64,000 nt of DNA. Source: Streptomyces flavofungini (GTDB lineage Bacteria; Actinomycetota; Actinomycetes; Streptomycetales; Streptomycetaceae). The stretch is taken from contig NZ_CP128846.1 of NCBI RefSeq assembly GCF_030388665.1, forward strand, positions 6,584,501 to 6,648,500, in the 5' to 3' direction. The notes beneath the pieces are model-generated. The model was not told the origin of the DNA and did not search any database. It saw only the letters and a program-made list of their open reading frames with translations. This document shows positions 1 through 9,769 of the stretch, one piece after another. A program made the position numbers and the translations under genes. The stretch's first letter is position 1. Every line of letters begins with the position of its first letter.

Positions 1-1905
1 GAGCTGGTCGGCCATCTGCCAGAACTGGTCACCGGTGCGCTGGAACCCGAACATCGAGTAGAAGACGTACACGGGGATCAGCGGTTCGCCGTGGGTGGCG
101 TAGGCCGAGCCCGCGGCGATCAGGGATGCCGTGCAGCCCGCCTCGGAGATGCCGTCGTGCAGCATCTGCCCGGTGGGGGACTCCTTGTAGGCGAGCAGCA
201 GATCCCGGTCCACGGCCTCGTACTGCTGGCCGAGCGGGTTGTAGATCTTCGCACTCGGGAAGAACGAGTCCATGCCGAAGGTGCGGTACTCATCGGGCGC
301 GATCAGCACGAAACGCTTGCCGATCTCCTTGTCCCGCATGAGATCCTTCAGGAGCCGCACAAACGCCATGGTGGTGGCGATGGACTGCTGCCCGGAGCCC
401 TTCTTCACGGATGCGTACGTCTTGTCCTCGGGCAGGCGCAGCGGCTCGGAGCGCACCACGCGGGTCGGGACGTAGCCGCCGAGGCCCTTGCGGCGGTCGT
501 GCATGTACTGGATCTCTTCCGAGTCCCGGCCCGGGTGGTAGTACGGCGGCGCGCCGTCCTCGAGCTGCTTGTCCGTGATCGGCAGGTGCAGCCGGTCGCG
601 GAAGGCCTTGAGGTCGTCGACCGTCAGCTTCTTCATCTGGTGGGTCGCGTTGCGGCCCTCGAAGTTCGGGCCGAGCGTCCAGCCCTTGACGGTCTGGGCC
701 AGGATCACCGTCGGCTGACCCTTGTGGGCCTTGGCCGCGGAGAACGCCGCGAAGATCTTCTTGTGGTCGTGACCGCCGCGGCCCAGATGCAGGATCTGGT
801 CGTCGGTCATGCCCTCGACCATGGCGCGCAGCCGCTGGTCGTCACCGAAGAAGTGCTCGCGGATGTAGGCGCCGGTCTCGGTGGCGTACGTCTGGAACTG
901 GCCGTCGGGCGTGGTGTTCAGCTTGTTGACCAGGATGCCGTCCCGGTCCTGCGCGAGCAGCGGGTCCCAACTGCGGTCCCACACCAGCTTGATGACGTTC
1001 CATCCGGCGCCGCGGAACTGCGACTCCAGCTCCTGGATGATCTTGCCGTTGCCGCGCACCGGGCCGTCCAGGCGCTGCAGGTTGCAGTTGACGACGAAGG
1101 TGAGGTTGTCGAGCCCCTCGCGCGCGGCGATGGACAGCTGCCCGAGCGACTCCGGCTCGTCCATCTCGCCGTCGCCGAGGAACGCCCAGACGTGCGACTT
1201 GGAGGTGTCGGCGATCTCGCGCGCCGCCATGTAGCGGTTCATCCGCGCCTGGAAGATCGCGCCGAGCGGGCCGAGGCCCATGGAGACCGTCGGGAACTCC
1301 CAGAAGTCCGGCATCAGGCGCGGGTGCGGATACGACGAAAGGCCGTACGGCGCCTTGGACTTCTCCTGCCGGAACGCGTCGAGCTGCTGCTCGGAGAGCC
1401 GGTCGAGGAGGAAGGCGCGGGCGTAGATGCCGGGGGACGCGTGCCCCTGGAAGAAGATCTGGTCGCCGCCGTCGCCCTCGTCCTTGCCGCGGAAGAAGTG
1501 GTTGAACCCCACGTCGTACAGCGACGCCGAGGAGGCGAAGGTGGCGATGTGGCCGCCGACCCCGATGCCCGGGCGCTGCGCGCGGGAGACCATCACGGCC
1601 GCGTTCCAGCGGGTCGCGTTCAGGACCTTGCGCTCGATCTCCTCGTTGCCGGGGAAGAACGGCTCGTCCTTGGTGGCGATCGTGTTGACGTAGTCCGTGC
1701 TGCGCATCTCGGGCACGGCGACGCGCTTCTCGCGGGCGCGCTCGATCAGGCGGAGCATCAGATAGCGGGCCCGCTCGCGGCCGCGCTCGTCGACGGCGGC
1801 GTCGAGGGAGTCGAGCCATTCCTGGGTCTCTTCTGGATCGAAATCCGGGACCTGGCTGGGAAGGCCGCCAATGATGATCGGGTTGCGATCGGATCCGGAA
1901 GCCAC
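1..1905 (-). CDS. aceE: Pyruvate dehydrogenase E1 component, homodimeric type (partial)
   Basis: This is the N-terminal 635 residues of the roughly 900-residue homodimeric E1, which decarboxylates pyruvate with thiamine diphosphate and passes the acetyl group to the lipoylated E2; the C-terminus lies off the left edge. The protein starts [18 protein letters not shown] and carries the TPP/Mg motif GDGEMDE near residue 242, followed about 30 residues later by [13 protein letters not shown]. The GTG start at 1905 has an AAGGA ribosome binding site a few bases upstream. The family assignment is firm; only the truncation by the window limits it. The gene is divergent from the DUF3052 gene. Confidence 0.96.
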   Translation of the reverse strand, partial: MASGSDRNPIIIGGLPSQVPDFDPEETQEWLDSLDAAVDERGRERARYLMLRLIERAREKRVAVPEMRSTDYVNTIATKDEPFFPGNEEIERKVLNATRWNAAVMVSRAQRPGIGVGGHIATFASSASLYDVGFNHFFRGKDEGDGGDQIFFQGHASPGIYARAFLLDRLSEQQLDAFRQEKSKAPYGLSSYPHPRLMPDFWEFPTVSMGLGPLGAIFQARMNRYMAAREIADTSKSHVWAFLGDGEMDEPESLGQLSIAAREGLDNLTFVVNCNLQRLDGPVRGNGKIIQELESQFRGAGWNVIKLVWDRSWDPLLAQDRDGILVNKLNTTPDGQFQTYATETGAYIREHFFGDDQRLRAMVEGMTDDQILHLGRGGHDHKKIFAAFSAAKAHKGQPTVILAQTVKGWTLGPNFEGRNATHQMKKLTVDDLKAFRDRLHLPITDKQLEDGAPPYYHPGRDSEEIQYMHDRRKGLGGYVPTRVVRSEPLRLPEDKTYASVKKGSGQQSIATTMAFVRLLKDLMRDKEIGKRFVLIAPDEYRTFGMDSFFPSAKIYNPLGQQYEAVDRDLLLAYKESPTGQMLHDGISEAGCTASLIAAGSAYATHGEPLIPVYVFYSMFGFQRTGDQFWQMADQL

Positions 1906-2357
1906 GCTGTTCCTTCGCTGTGTCGTCGCGCGGTGCGCGCGTTTCGGTTCGTGCTCGGGCTTGATCTCTGCTCCGGCCCTGGCGGGGCTCTGCTCGGTCC
2001 CCGGCCGGGCTCTCCTGTGGACTCTTCGGGGTCGTGTGTACGACGCTCACCATCGTCTACCCCGGCGCGGTCTACGTCATCTCTACCTCCAGGTAACCGG
2101 GACGACGGCCGCCGTCCCTGGGGTAGGCTCGGCCAAATCGCAACGATACGCCCATCCCGCCCAACGGCTCCGAGGAGCCGTCCGGCCCCTTGCGGATGCG
2201 GCCACAGTTGCGGTGACACGGTCGGGAACGTCACCGTTTCGGCGGTCTTGACGGCTGGGTACTTGCGCGATCCGTTCCGCCCGTGTGGACTACGGCCAAT
2301 GCCCCTCGCACGCGCGGGGCCGAAGGCATTCCCAAGAACAAGATCAGGAGGCAATCC
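1906..2357. promoter_or_regulatory. Divergent promoter region aceE / DUF3052
   Basis: This 452-base stretch separates two divergent genes and must hold both promoters. The only clear structure is a perfect palindrome at 2164-2181 with arms ACGGCTCC and GGAGCCGT around GA. I see no convincing -10 or -35 hexamers and no coding sequence. Long open frames crossing it are antisense artefacts. Confidence 0.4.
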
Positions 2358-2789
2358 GTGAGCGCGACCGCGGACCACGCGGAGACGAACCTCGCCGTAA
2401 GGCTGGGGTTCCAGCCCGACATGGTGGTCCAGGAGATCGGCTACGACGACGACGCCGATCAGGAGCTCCGCGAGGCCATCGAGCAGGCCACCGGTACAGA
2501 ACTCGTCGATGAGGATTACGACGACGTGGCTGACGCCGTGGTGCTCTGGTTCCGAGAGGACGACGGGGACCTGACCGATGCGCTGGTCGATGCCATCGCG
2601 TACATGGAGGAAGGCGGTTCCATCCTCCTCCTCACACCGAAGACAGGGCGCGACGGGTACGTCGAGCCCAGCGAGATCGGTGAGGCCGCAACCACGGCCG
2701 GTCTGTCCCAGACCAAGAGCATCAACGCGGGCAAGGACTGGAACGGCTCGAGGCTGATCACGCCCAAGGGAGCGGCCAAGAAGCGTTAG
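2358..2789 (+). CDS. DUF3052 domain-containing protein
   Basis: This 143-residue acidic cytoplasmic protein has no known reaction. It begins MSATADHAETNLAVRLGF and contains the DUF3052 signature region QEIGYDDDADQELREAIEQ, a central VVLWFREDDGDL block, and a Lys-rich tail ending GAAKKR. The GTG start is set by the upstream AGGAGG 5 bases away; longer upstream starts lack a ribosome binding site. It is a single-gene unit, divergent from aceE and closed by a strong hairpin. No signal peptide or membrane segment is visible. DUF3052 genes are typical of actinobacteria; function is unknown. Confidence 0.9.
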   Translation: MSATADHAETNLAVRLGFQPDMVVQEIGYDDDADQELREAIEQATGTELVDEDYDDVADAVVLWFREDDGDLTDALVDAIAYMEEGGSILLLTPKTGRDGYVEPSEIGEAATTAGLSQTKSINAGKDWNGSRLITPKGAAKKR

Positions 2790-2815
2790 CTGGCCCTAGG
2801 CCCTCCGCAGCCCCC

Positions 2816-2852
2816 GTGAGGCCCCCGACGGTTCGTCCGTCGGGGGCCTCAC
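2816..2852. terminator. Strong hairpin terminator after DUF3052 gene
   Basis: Perfect 16-bp inverted repeat, arms GTGAGGCCCCCGACGG and CCGTCGGGGGCCTCAC, loop TTCGT, starting 27 bases after the DUF3052 stop. It lacks a T-tract, as is usual for Streptomyces. Confidence 0.85.
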
Positions 2853-3019
2853 GCGTTCCGTCGCGCGCCCCGGATCGCGCTGCGCGCTCGTCCTCACGCG
2901 CCGGAAGGGCTCTCTTCCACCCACCGCCCTTCCTGGGGCCCCGCCCCGGACCCCGCTCCTCGAACGCCGGAGGGGCTGAAAGCCACCCGCACGCTCCCAG
3001 CCCGCCCCGGCGATCTCCC

Positions 3020-3108
3020 AGCCCGTCCGGCGCGTGAGGACGAGCCGCGGAGCGGCGATCGACGGGGCCAGGGGGCGCGGCCCCCGGTTTCGGGGAAGGG
3101 GTGGGCCT
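3020..3108 (+). repeat. Dispersed GC-rich intergenic repeat, copy A
   Basis: This noncoding stretch (within gap 2853-3188) shares two blocks with the reverse complement of 41141-41280. One is a block starting AGCCCGTCCGGCG(C)TTGAGGAC-like sequence and ending CGGCGATC; the other is a GC block around GCCCCCGGTTTCGGG. A shorter copy is at 50185-50275. It lies between a terminator and the peroxiredoxin gene, and I see no coding capacity. Such elements recur in Streptomyces intergenic DNA. Confidence 0.6.
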
Positions 3109-3188
3109 GGGGCGCCCCGCGAGGGCGCGACGGCCACCCGTACGCTGGGGGGCACCCCAATGGCCCAGGCGAAGGGAAGTGGCTCCTC

Positions 3189-3647
3189 GTGGCGATCGAG
3201 GTCGGCGTCAAGGCTCCGGAATTCGAGCTCAAGGACAACCACGGGCGCACGGTGCGCCTCGCGGACTTCCGGGGACAGAAGAACGTGGTGCTGCTCTTCT
3301 ACCCGTTCGCGTTCACCGGGGTGTGCACGGGCGAGCTCTGCGCCCTGCGCGACGAGCTGCCGAAGTTCGTCAACGACGACACCCAGCTGCTCGCCGTGTC
3401 CAACGACTCCATCCACACCCTGCGCGTCTTCGCCGAGCAGGAGGGCCTGGAGTACCCGCTCCTGTCGGACTTCTGGCCGCACGGCGAGACCTCGCGGGCG
3501 TACGGCGTCTTCGACGAGGACAAGGGCTGCGCGGTGCGCGGCACCTTCATCATCGACAAGGACGGCGTCGTGCGCTGGACCGTGGTCAACGGCCTGCCCG
3601 ACGCGCGGGACCTGAACGAGTACGTGAAGGCGCTTCAGAACCTCTGA
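3189..3647 (+). CDS. Peroxiredoxin, AhpE/BCP type
   Basis: Thiol peroxidase of 152 residues that reduces hydroperoxides in the cytoplasm. The thioredoxin-fold motif [11 protein letters not shown] contains the peroxidatic Cys46 preceded by Pro39 and Thr43. The stretch around it closely resembles mycobacterial AhpE, and a second Cys51 five residues later is placed as the resolving Cys of atypical 2-Cys BCP enzymes. A conserved Arg follows in [11 protein letters not shown]. The GTG start at 3189 gives the expected N-terminus [14 protein letters not shown]. It precedes the Ter genes, fitting an oxidative-stress neighbourhood, although 115 bases separate it from terD. One-Cys or two-Cys chemistry cannot be decided from sequence alone. 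Confidence 0.9.
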   Translation: MAIEVGVKAPEFELKDNHGRTVRLADFRGQKNVVLLFYPFAFTGVCTGELCALRDELPKFVNDDTQLLAVSNDSIHTLRVFAEQEGLEYPLLSDFWPHGETSRAYGVFDEDKGCAVRGTFIIDKDGVVRWTVVNGLPDARDLNEYVKALQNL

Positions 3648-3762
3648 GAACACCCGTGTGGAAGCCTGTGGCCACCGGGAACCGGTCACTAGGATCCACA
3701 CGTTGATCCGATGGCAAGCACGACTGGGGCTCCCCGCCCCTGGACACTATTTGGGAGGACTC

Positions 3763-4338
3763 GTGGGAGTCAGCCTCAGCAAGGGCGGCAACGTATCTCT
3801 GAGCAAGGAGGCGCCCGGCCTGACCGCCGTCACGGTCGGCCTCGGCTGGGACGTCCGCACCACCACCGGTCAGGACTTCGACCTGGACGCCAGCGCCATC
3901 CTGACGAACGCGGAGGGCAAGGTCAGCAGTGACGCCAACTTCGTGTTCTTCAACAACCTGAAGAGCCCCGACGGCTCCGTGGAGCACACCGGCGACAACA
4001 TCACCGGTGAGGGCGAGGGCGACGACGAGCAGATCAAGGTCAACCTCGCCGCCGTCCCCGCGGACATCGAGAAGATCGTCTTCCCGGTCTCGATCTACGA
4101 CGCCGAGAACCGCCAGCAGTCCTTCGGCCAGGTCCGCAACGCCTTCATCCGCGTGGTGAACCAGGCCGGCGAGGTGGAGCTCGCCCGCTACGACCTCTCC
4201 GAGGACGCCTCCACGGAGACGGCCATGGTCTTCGGCGAGCTGTACCGCCACGGCGCGGAGTGGAAGTTCCGCGCCGTCGGCCAGGGCTACGCCTCGGGCC
4301 TGCGCGGCATCGCGCAGGACTTCGGCGTCAACGTCTGA
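3763..4338 (+). CDS. terD: TerD family calcium-binding stress protein (first copy)
   Basis: A 191-residue TerD protein of the tellurium/stress resistance family. It begins [20 protein letters not shown] and keeps both calcium-binding elements of the family, FDLDASA near residue 40 and the acidic [13 protein letters not shown] near residue 78. The C-terminal [18 protein letters not shown] is canonical. The GTG start is preceded by GGGAGGAC. It is the first of two tandem near-identical copies, so recent duplication is likely. TerD proteins bind Ca2+ and associate with TerC-type membrane proteins in published Ter systems; the specific role here is inferred. Confidence 0.94.
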   Translation: MGVSLSKGGNVSLSKEAPGLTAVTVGLGWDVRTTTGQDFDLDASAILTNAEGKVSSDANFVFFNNLKSPDGSVEHTGDNITGEGEGDDEQIKVNLAAVPADIEKIVFPVSIYDAENRQQSFGQVRNAFIRVVNQAGEVELARYDLSEDASTETAMVFGELYRHGAEWKFRAVGQGYASGLRGIAQDFGVNV

Positions 4339-4485
4339 GCCGAGCAGTATCCAGCCGAGCAGTCCGGCGCCGCACACGACAGGTGCGGCGCCGGACGTGC
4401 TCGGCATCGCAAGGCCGCCGTGCCCGGGCCCGCGCGCCCGGGCACGGCGGCAGCCACACGCAGCACCTCGGGGAGGACCAGCATC

Positions 4486-5061
4486 ATGGGCGTCACGCTC
4501 GCCAAGGGAGGCAATGTCTCTCTGTCCAAGGCCGCACCCGATCTCACGAAGGTGATGGTCGGCCTCGGCTGGGACGCTCGCTCCACCACCGGAGCCCCGT
4601 TCGACCTGGACGCCAGCGCACTGCTGTGCCAGTCGGGCCGGGTCCTCGGCGACGAGTGGTTCGTGTTCTACAACAACCTGACGAGCCCCGACGGCTCCGT
4701 CGAGCACACCGGGGACAACCTCACCGGCGAGGGCGACGGCGACGACGAGTCGCTGATCCTCGATCTCACCAAGGTCCCGGCCCACTGCGACAAGATCGTC
4801 TTCCCGGTCTCCATTCATGACGCGGACAACCGGGGCCAGACATTCGGCCAGGTCAGCAACGCGTTCATCCGCGTGGTGAACCAGGCGGACGGCCAGGAGC
4901 TCGCCCGCTACGACCTGAGTGAAGACGCCTCCACGGAGACCGCGATGATCTTCGGAGAGGTGTATCGGTACGGCGGCGAGTGGAAGTTCCGCGCTGTCGG
5001 GCAGGGGTACGCGTCCGGCCTGCGGGGCATCGCTCTAGACTTCGGAGTCAATGTTTCCTAA
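4486..5061 (+). CDS. terD: TerD family calcium-binding stress protein (second copy)
   Basis: A second 191-residue TerD, 147 bases downstream of the first and same length. It retains FDLDASA and [13 protein letters not shown] and the same C-terminal block. Differences concentrate in the loop after the first motif ([13 protein letters not shown] against [13 protein letters not shown]). ATG start at 4486 follows GGGAGGACCAGC. The paired copies plus the DUF475 gene 146 bases further on form a likely co-transcribed stress unit, though the gap leaves room for an internal promoter. Confidence 0.94.
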   Translation: MGVTLAKGGNVSLSKAAPDLTKVMVGLGWDARSTTGAPFDLDASALLCQSGRVLGDEWFVFYNNLTSPDGSVEHTGDNLTGEGDGDDESLILDLTKVPAHCDKIVFPVSIHDADNRGQTFGQVSNAFIRVVNQADGQELARYDLSEDASTETAMIFGEVYRYGGEWKFRAVGQGYASGLRGIALDFGVNVS

Positions 5062-5206
5062 AGGACTCTCCCCGGGATCCCCAAACGGCTGACGGTCCAC
5101 CCGGCAGCCGACTGAGGGGCCCGGGGGCACCCCCTGGTGACGGCTTCGCGAAGCCCGAGCCGGGGACGGCGCGGGGGAGACCCGTACACACACGATTGGG
5201 TAGCCA

Positions 5207-6349
5207 GTGGTTCTGAAAACCTTCGGCTGGTCGTTCGCAGTTACTGCGCTCGGCCTGGTCGCAGCGGTGCTCTTTGGGGGGTGGACGGCGTTCGGGATCG
5301 TGGCGATCCTGTCCATCCTCGAGATCTCGCTGTCCTTCGACAACGCGGTGGTCAACGCCGGAATCCTGAAGAAGATGAATGCCTTCTGGCAGAAGATCTT
5401 CCTCACCATCGGCATCCTCATCGCCGTCTTCGGCATGCGCCTCGTCTTCCCGGTCGTGATCGTCGCCGTCAGCGCGAGCATGGGCCCGATCGAAGCGGTC
5501 AAGCTCGCGCTCAACGACAAGGACCAGTACCAGCAGCTGGTCACCGACGCGCACCCGTCGATCGCGGCGTTCGGTGGCATGTTCCTGCTGATGATCTTCC
5601 TCGACTTCGTCTTCGAGGACCGGGACATCAAGTGGCTCGGCTGGCTCGAGCGCCCGCTGGCCAAGCTCGGCAAGGTCGACATGCTGTCGGTGTGCATCGG
5701 GCTCATCGTCCTGCTCGTCTCGTCGATGACCTTCGCCAAGCACGCGCACCAGCACGGGGGCACCCACGCCGACAAGGCGGAGACCGTCCTGATCTCCGGC
5801 GTAGCGGGTCTCATCACCTATCTCATCGTGGGCGGACTCTCCAGCTACTTCGAGAACAAGCTGGAGGAAGAGGAGGAGCGCGAGCACGAGGCCGAGGAGG
5901 AGGCCAGGGCCAAGGGCAAGCAGGTCTCCGTGATCCGGCTCTCCGGCAAGGCCGCGTTCTTCATGTTCCTCTACCTGGAGGTCCTGGACGCGTCGTTCTC
6001 CTTCGACGGCGTCATCGGCGCCTTCGCGGTCACCAACGACATCGTCCTGATGGCGCTCGGCCTCGGCATCGGCGCGATGTACGTCCGGTCGCTCACGGTC
6101 TACCTGGTCCGCCAGGGCACCCTCGACGACTACGTCTACCTGGAGCACGGCGCGCACTACGCCATCGGCGCCCTCGCCGCGGTCCTGCTGATCACGATCC
6201 AGTACGAGATCCACGAGCTCATCACCGGCTCGATCGGCGTGCTCCTGATCGGAGCCTCCTTCTGGTCGTCCGTGCGCCGCAACAAGCGGCTCGCGGCCGA
6301 GGAGGGCTCCGGCTCGGACGAGAAGGCAGAGGTCCCCTCCGGCGTGTAG
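5207..6349 (+). CDS. DUF475 / TerC-like integral membrane protein
   Basis: A 380-residue polytopic membrane protein with about nine hydrophobic segments. Two TerC-type acidic signatures lie inside membrane segments, EISLSFDNAVVNAG near residue 39 and VLDASFSFDGVIGAF near residue 260. Between them is a charged cytoplasmic loop rich in Glu (LEEEEEREHEAEEEARAKG). DUF475 proteins belong to the TerC superfamily, thought to move or sense divalent cations at the membrane. Its place directly after two terD genes supports a TerC-TerD partnership. GTG start at 5207. A terminator follows. Confidence 0.88.
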   Translation: MVLKTFGWSFAVTALGLVAAVLFGGWTAFGIVAILSILEISLSFDNAVVNAGILKKMNAFWQKIFLTIGILIAVFGMRLVFPVVIVAVSASMGPIEAVKLALNDKDQYQQLVTDAHPSIAAFGGMFLLMIFLDFVFEDRDIKWLGWLERPLAKLGKVDMLSVCIGLIVLLVSSMTFAKHAHQHGGTHADKAETVLISGVAGLITYLIVGGLSSYFENKLEEEEEREHEAEEEARAKGKQVSVIRLSGKAAFFMFLYLEVLDASFSFDGVIGAFAVTNDIVLMALGLGIGAMYVRSLTVYLVRQGTLDDYVYLEHGAHYAIGALAAVLLITIQYEIHELITGSIGVLLIGASFWSSVRRNKRLAAEEGSGSDEKAEVPSGV

Positions 6350-6373
6350 CGGTCCTGCCGCCCCGAACACCGC

Positions 6374-6408
6374 GATGGCGGCGTCCCCGACCCGGGGGCG
6401 CCGCCATC
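6374..6408. terminator. Hairpin terminator after DUF475 gene
   Basis: Inverted repeat with perfect 10-bp arms GATGGCGGCG and CGCCGCCATC, 24 bases after the stop codon. The loop is itself GC-rich and can extend the stem. Confidence 0.75.
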
Positions 6409-6570
6409 GGCGTACCCGGGGTGACGTACGGTGAGCCGACTTCGGGATCCGGACGTGTGGAGCCCGCTTCCGCGAGGAACGCTCTTGTGCGGGGCGGTGG
6501 TTGAGGCATGGCCCGGGGGCCGCCCCGAGACGTACGACAAGCAGCGCGGGGCCTTACTTGTGGGGGTGGC

Positions 6571-7317
6571 ATGTCCTTCTGGGACGGTCTGCGGCCGGGG
6601 CGTTCGATGGACTTCGCATCGGGCAGCGCCGCGACCAACTCCATCGAACTGACCAAACGGCATCCGACGGTCTCCCTGACCAAACAGGGCGCCGCCACGG
6701 GCAATCTGCGCGTCACCCTGACGTGGCAGATGCGCACGTCCGACCTCGTCGGCAAGAAGCGCGGGGGCGGCAGCCTGCTGCGGCACCCGCTGAAGATGTT
6801 CCAGCCGGAGCCGGTGCAGGCGCACACCCAGAGCATGGTCAACGTGGACCTCGACCTGGGCTGTCTGTACGAGCTGGCCGACGGCAGCAAGGGGGTGGTG
6901 CAGCCCCTCGGCAACTTCTTCGGGAGCCTCAACTCCCCGCCGTACGTGAAGGGCAGCGGCGACGACCGGTTCGGCTCCGGCTCCGGCGAGACGCTCTACG
7001 TCAACCTCGACCACCGCGAGTCGATCAAGCGCCTGCTCGTCTTCGTCTACATCTACGACCAGACGCCCGCCTTCGACCGCACCCACGCCAAGGTGACGCT
7101 CTACCCCAGCAACGGCCCGCGCGTGGAGATCGACCTGGAGGAGCGCGCCCCGCAGGCCCGCTCCTGCGCGGTCCTCACGATCGAGAACATCAAGGACGAG
7201 CTGATCGTGCGCCGCGAGGTGCGGTACGTGTACGGCTTCCAGGCCGAGCTCGACCGGCTGTACGGCTGGGGGCTGCAGTGGGGCCGCGGCTACAAGACCA
7301 AGGTGGGCGGCACCTGA
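6571..7317 (+). CDS. TerA-like tellurium resistance family protein
   Basis: A 248-residue soluble protein related to the TerA/TerD superfamily. It begins MSFWDGLRPGRSMDFASGSA and has a beta-sandwich-like core with NVDLDLGCLYEL (equivalent to the TerD DLDA region) near residue 90. Family-type blocks LGNFFGSLNSPPYVK and LLVFVYIYDQTPAFD follow. Unlike TerD it lacks the GDGDDE calcium loop. The gene is separated from DUF475 by a terminator, so it probably has its own promoter, and converges on the TerD-like gene at 7361. Assignment to the superfamily is good; the TerA label is by resemblance. Confidence 0.8.
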   Translation: MSFWDGLRPGRSMDFASGSAATNSIELTKRHPTVSLTKQGAATGNLRVTLTWQMRTSDLVGKKRGGGSLLRHPLKMFQPEPVQAHTQSMVNVDLDLGCLYELADGSKGVVQPLGNFFGSLNSPPYVKGSGDDRFGSGSGETLYVNLDHRESIKRLLVFVYIYDQTPAFDRTHAKVTLYPSNGPRVEIDLEERAPQARSCAVLTIENIKDELIVRREVRYVYGFQAELDRLYGWGLQWGRGYKTKVGGT

Positions 7318-7337
7318 GCCGCCCCGCGGGACCGATC

Positions 7338-7362
7338 GAGCGGGGCGGGCGCCGCCCCGCTC
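7338..7362. terminator. Bidirectional terminator between convergent Ter genes
   Basis: Perfect 10-bp arms GAGCGGGGCG and CGCCCCGCTC with a 5-base loop. It lies between two convergent genes and overlaps the stop codon of the minus-strand TerD-like gene. Confidence 0.75.
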
Positions 7363-8257
7363 AGCGCGGCAGGAACTGCGGCCCCTGCGGCGGCAGCCGG
7401 AAGTTCGGGTCGGGCACCGGCGCGGGCACGACCGGATGCGGGTAGCCGTAGGCCGGCACGGGGGGCTGGGTGGGCGCGGGCTGCGGGTAGCCGTAGGAGG
7501 GCTGGGGCGCGGGGTAGCGCGGCGGCTGGGGCGGGTAGCCGTACGCCGGCTGGGGGGCAGGGGGCGCGGGCGGTGCGGCGGCCGGGTACGGGACCGCGGG
7601 CTCGGCGGGCGGCAGGGAGTGCGCCGGGGGCACCGGGGCGGGGCCCGTCGTCCCCAGGCGCTGTGTCTGCGGCAGGGAGGCGTCGGGCGTCGGCTCGGGC
7701 ACGGCCTCCGACTCGTCCACGGAGATGCCGAAGTCGGTGGCGAGGCCCACCAGGCCGTTGGAGTAGCCCTCGCCGAGGGCGCGGAACTTCCAGCCCTCAC
7801 CGCGGCGGTACAGCTCCCCGCAGATCAGCGCGGTCTCGGCGCCCGTCTCCGGGGTGATGTCGAAGTAGGCGAGCGGCTCGGCGTCGGCCGCGGCCGGGGC
7901 GGCGTCGTACAGCAGGATCCGCAGGGCGTGGACGTGCTCGAAGGGCACGTCGTCGGCGGACGCGACGAGCAGCACCTGGCCCACCGCCGGGTCCAGGCCC
8001 GCGAGATCGGTCTGGACGGTGTCCGTCAGGCCCTCGGCGACCCGCTTCTTGCCCAGGCGCCAGACCTTGCCGGAGGGGTGGCGCGGCTGGTTGTAGAAGA
8101 CGAAGTCCTCGTCGGAACGCACCCGCCCCCCGGGACCGAGGAGCAGCGCCGACGCGTCGACGTCGGGGGCGCCCTGGCGCGGCGTCCAGCGCAGCACGGC
8201 GCGGACGGCGGTGGCTTCGAGCGGGATGTTCGACCCCTTCGACATCGCGTGCGTCAT
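7361..8257 (-). CDS. TerD family protein with Pro/Tyr/Gly-rich C-terminal tail
   Basis: A 298-residue protein. Residues 1 to about 185 are a TerD domain ([10 protein letters not shown] near residue 32, then [22 protein letters not shown]). Residues 190-298 are a low-complexity tail with repeats such as [16 protein letters not shown]. The TerD domain keeps the first calcium element but the GDGDDE-type second element is missing; the position holds [13 protein letters not shown]. It may therefore be a non-calcium scaffold variant. ATG at 8257 is chosen because a GGCAGGA site precedes it; ATG 8245 is possible. It converges with the TerA-like gene and is divergent from the HpcH gene. Confidence 0.88.
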   Translation of the reverse strand: MTHAMSKGSNIPLEATAVRAVLRWTPRQGAPDVDASALLLGPGGRVRSDEDFVFYNQPRHPSGKVWRLGKKRVAEGLTDTVQTDLAGLDPAVGQVLLVASADDVPFEHVHALRILLYDAAPAAADAEPLAYFDITPETGAETALICGELYRRGEGWKFRALGEGYSNGLVGLATDFGISVDESEAVPEPTPDASLPQTQRLGTTGPAPVPPAHSLPPAEPAVPYPAAAPPAPPAPQPAYGYPPQPPRYPAPQPSYGYPQPAPTQPPVPAYGYPHPVVPAPVPDPNFRLPPQGPQFLPR

Positions 8258-8360
8258 GCGGTCATCCTGCCTTCCTGGTCCGGAGCCGGACAACGCGGGG
8301 CCCCGGGCTGCGCCCGCCCGGCAGCCCGGCCCCGCGACCGGGCGTACGCTTTCGGACACA

Positions 8361-8438
8361 TGCCCCACACCGGCACCGCCCTGCCCGTGTCCTGCCCGTC
8401 TTGTGGCCTATGACACCTGCCTGTGCCGGTGTGGGGCA
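8361..8438. repeat. Long perfect inverted repeat in divergent Ter promoter region
   Basis: Within the 345-base gap 8258-8602, perfect 16-bp arms TGCCCCACACCGGCAC (8361-8376) and GTGCCGGTGTGGGGCA (8423-8438) flank 46 bases. The loop and left arm contain a 17-codon ATG frame at 8360-8413 ending CPSCGL. Farther right, two 19-base near-direct repeats (TCGCGTCGRCGATACG core) at 8532-8550 and 8553-8571 precede the HpcH gene. No other gene is visible in the gap. Confidence 0.6.
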
Positions 8439-8602
8439 CTCGTGTGCGACATGGCCGGGTTACCTGAATTTCATGCCCGGAGGGAACCTCCGACACCCGC
8501 CCCTACGTACTATTACCGGCCGCATCACTTCGGATCGCGTCGACGATACGTCGGGTCGCGTCGGCGATACGGGCGATATCAGGAGAATCCCAGGGGAACC
8601 CC

Positions 8603-9769
8603 ATGCGTCATTTCGGGCACATAGCCCCAGAGGTGCGAGAGCGCCTCTTTCACCGGGAGCCGTGTGCCTTCACCGCGGACTCCCCGCCGCAGCTGCTCGC
8701 GGTGGCTCTCGGTGCCACGCTGTACAGCCCGGCCACCCGGCCGCGGCTCGCGGACGACATCCTCAAGCAATCAAGCCGTGGCGTGATCTCGATGGTCATC
8801 TGCCTGGAGGACTCCATCGGCGACGCGGACGTCGTGGCCGCCGAGGAGAACCTGATCCGGCACTTCGTGGACCTCGCCGAGCGCCCGGACGCCGAGCCGC
8901 CGCTCCTGTTCATCCGGGTCCGCACCCCCGGGCAGATCCCTGACCTGGCCCGCAGGCTCGGCCCCGCGATCCGCCTGCTGTCCGGATTCGTACTGCCGAA
9001 ATTCACCGAGGAGCGCGGCGTCCCGTTCCTGGAGTCCCTCACGGCCGCCGAGGCCGCCACCGGGCGCCGCCTGTTCGCGATGCCGGTCCTCGAATCGCCC
9101 CAGCTGCTGTATCTGGAGAGCCGCGCCGAGATCATCGCCGGCATCTCCCGCACCGTCGACAAGTACCGCGACCGGGTGCTCGCGCTGCGCCTCGGCGTCA
9201 CCGACTTCTGCTCCGCGTACGCCCTGCGCAGACCCCCGCACATGACGGCGTACGACGTCCAGATCGTCGCGTCCGTCATCGCCGACGTGGTCAACCACCT
9301 CGGCCGGGCCGACGGCACGGGCTTCACCGTCACCGGGCCCGTCTGGGAGTACTTCCGCGTCCAGGAGCGGATGTTCAAGCCGCAGTTGCGCCAGAGCCCC
9401 TTCCTCCAGGTCCGCGCCGAGGAGCTGCGCCAGGCCCTGCTCGAGCACGACCTGGACGGCCTGCTGCGCGAGATCGAGCTGGACCGGGCCAACGGACTGC
9501 TCGGCAAGACCTGCATCCACCCCTCCCACGTCCTGCCCGTGCACGCCCTGTCGGTCGTCAGCCACGAGGAGTTCAGCGACGCGCAGGACATCCTGCGCCC
9601 GGAGCGGGACGGCGGCGGCGTCATGCGGTCCGCGTACACGAACAAGATGAACGAGGTGAAGCCGCACCGCGCCTGGGCCGAGCGGACCCTGCGCCGCGCG
9701 GAGGTCTTCGGCGTCGCGCGCGAGGACGTCGGCTTCGTGGAACTGCTCAGCGCGGGGTTGCCCTCGTGA
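8603..9769 (+). CDS. HpcH/HpaI aldolase / citrate lyase beta-like protein of Ter module
   Basis: A 388-residue TIM-barrel enzyme of the HpcH/CitE superfamily, which makes or breaks C-C bonds of 2-oxo or CoA-linked acids using a metal. MVICLEDSIGDADV near residue 65 holds the Glu/Asp metal site, and LFIRVRTPGQ, LRLGVTDFCSAY and KTCIHPSHV are further family blocks. The C-terminal extension RSAYTNKMNEVKPHRAWAE is typical of the Ter-associated branch. The ATG at 8603 follows AGGAGAATCCCAGGGG. Its stop overlaps the next start by 4 bases. In published comparative work this family is linked with PRTase, StiP and HAD genes in Ter operons; the substrate is unknown. Confidence 0.86.
   Translation: MRHFGHIAPEVRERLFHREPCAFTADSPPQLLAVALGATLYSPATRPRLADDILKQSSRGVISMVICLEDSIGDADVVAAEENLIRHFVDLAERPDAEPPLLFIRVRTPGQIPDLARRLGPAIRLLSGFVLPKFTEERGVPFLESLTAAEAATGRRLFAMPVLESPQLLYLESRAEIIAGISRTVDKYRDRVLALRLGVTDFCSAYALRRPPHMTAYDVQIVASVIADVVNHLGRADGTGFTVTGPVWEYFRVQERMFKPQLRQSPFLQVRAEELRQALLEHDLDGLLREIELDRANGLLGKTCIHPSHVLPVHALSVVSHEEFSDAQDILRPERDGGGVMRSAYTNKMNEVKPHRAWAERTLRRAEVFGVAREDVGFVELLSAGLPS

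Noticed and set aside
91..2361. Open frame of 756 codons on the plus strand over aceE
   Set aside because: It is antisense to a clear aceE frame. The translation is Arg/Val/Leu-rich with no domain, as expected in GC-rich DNA.
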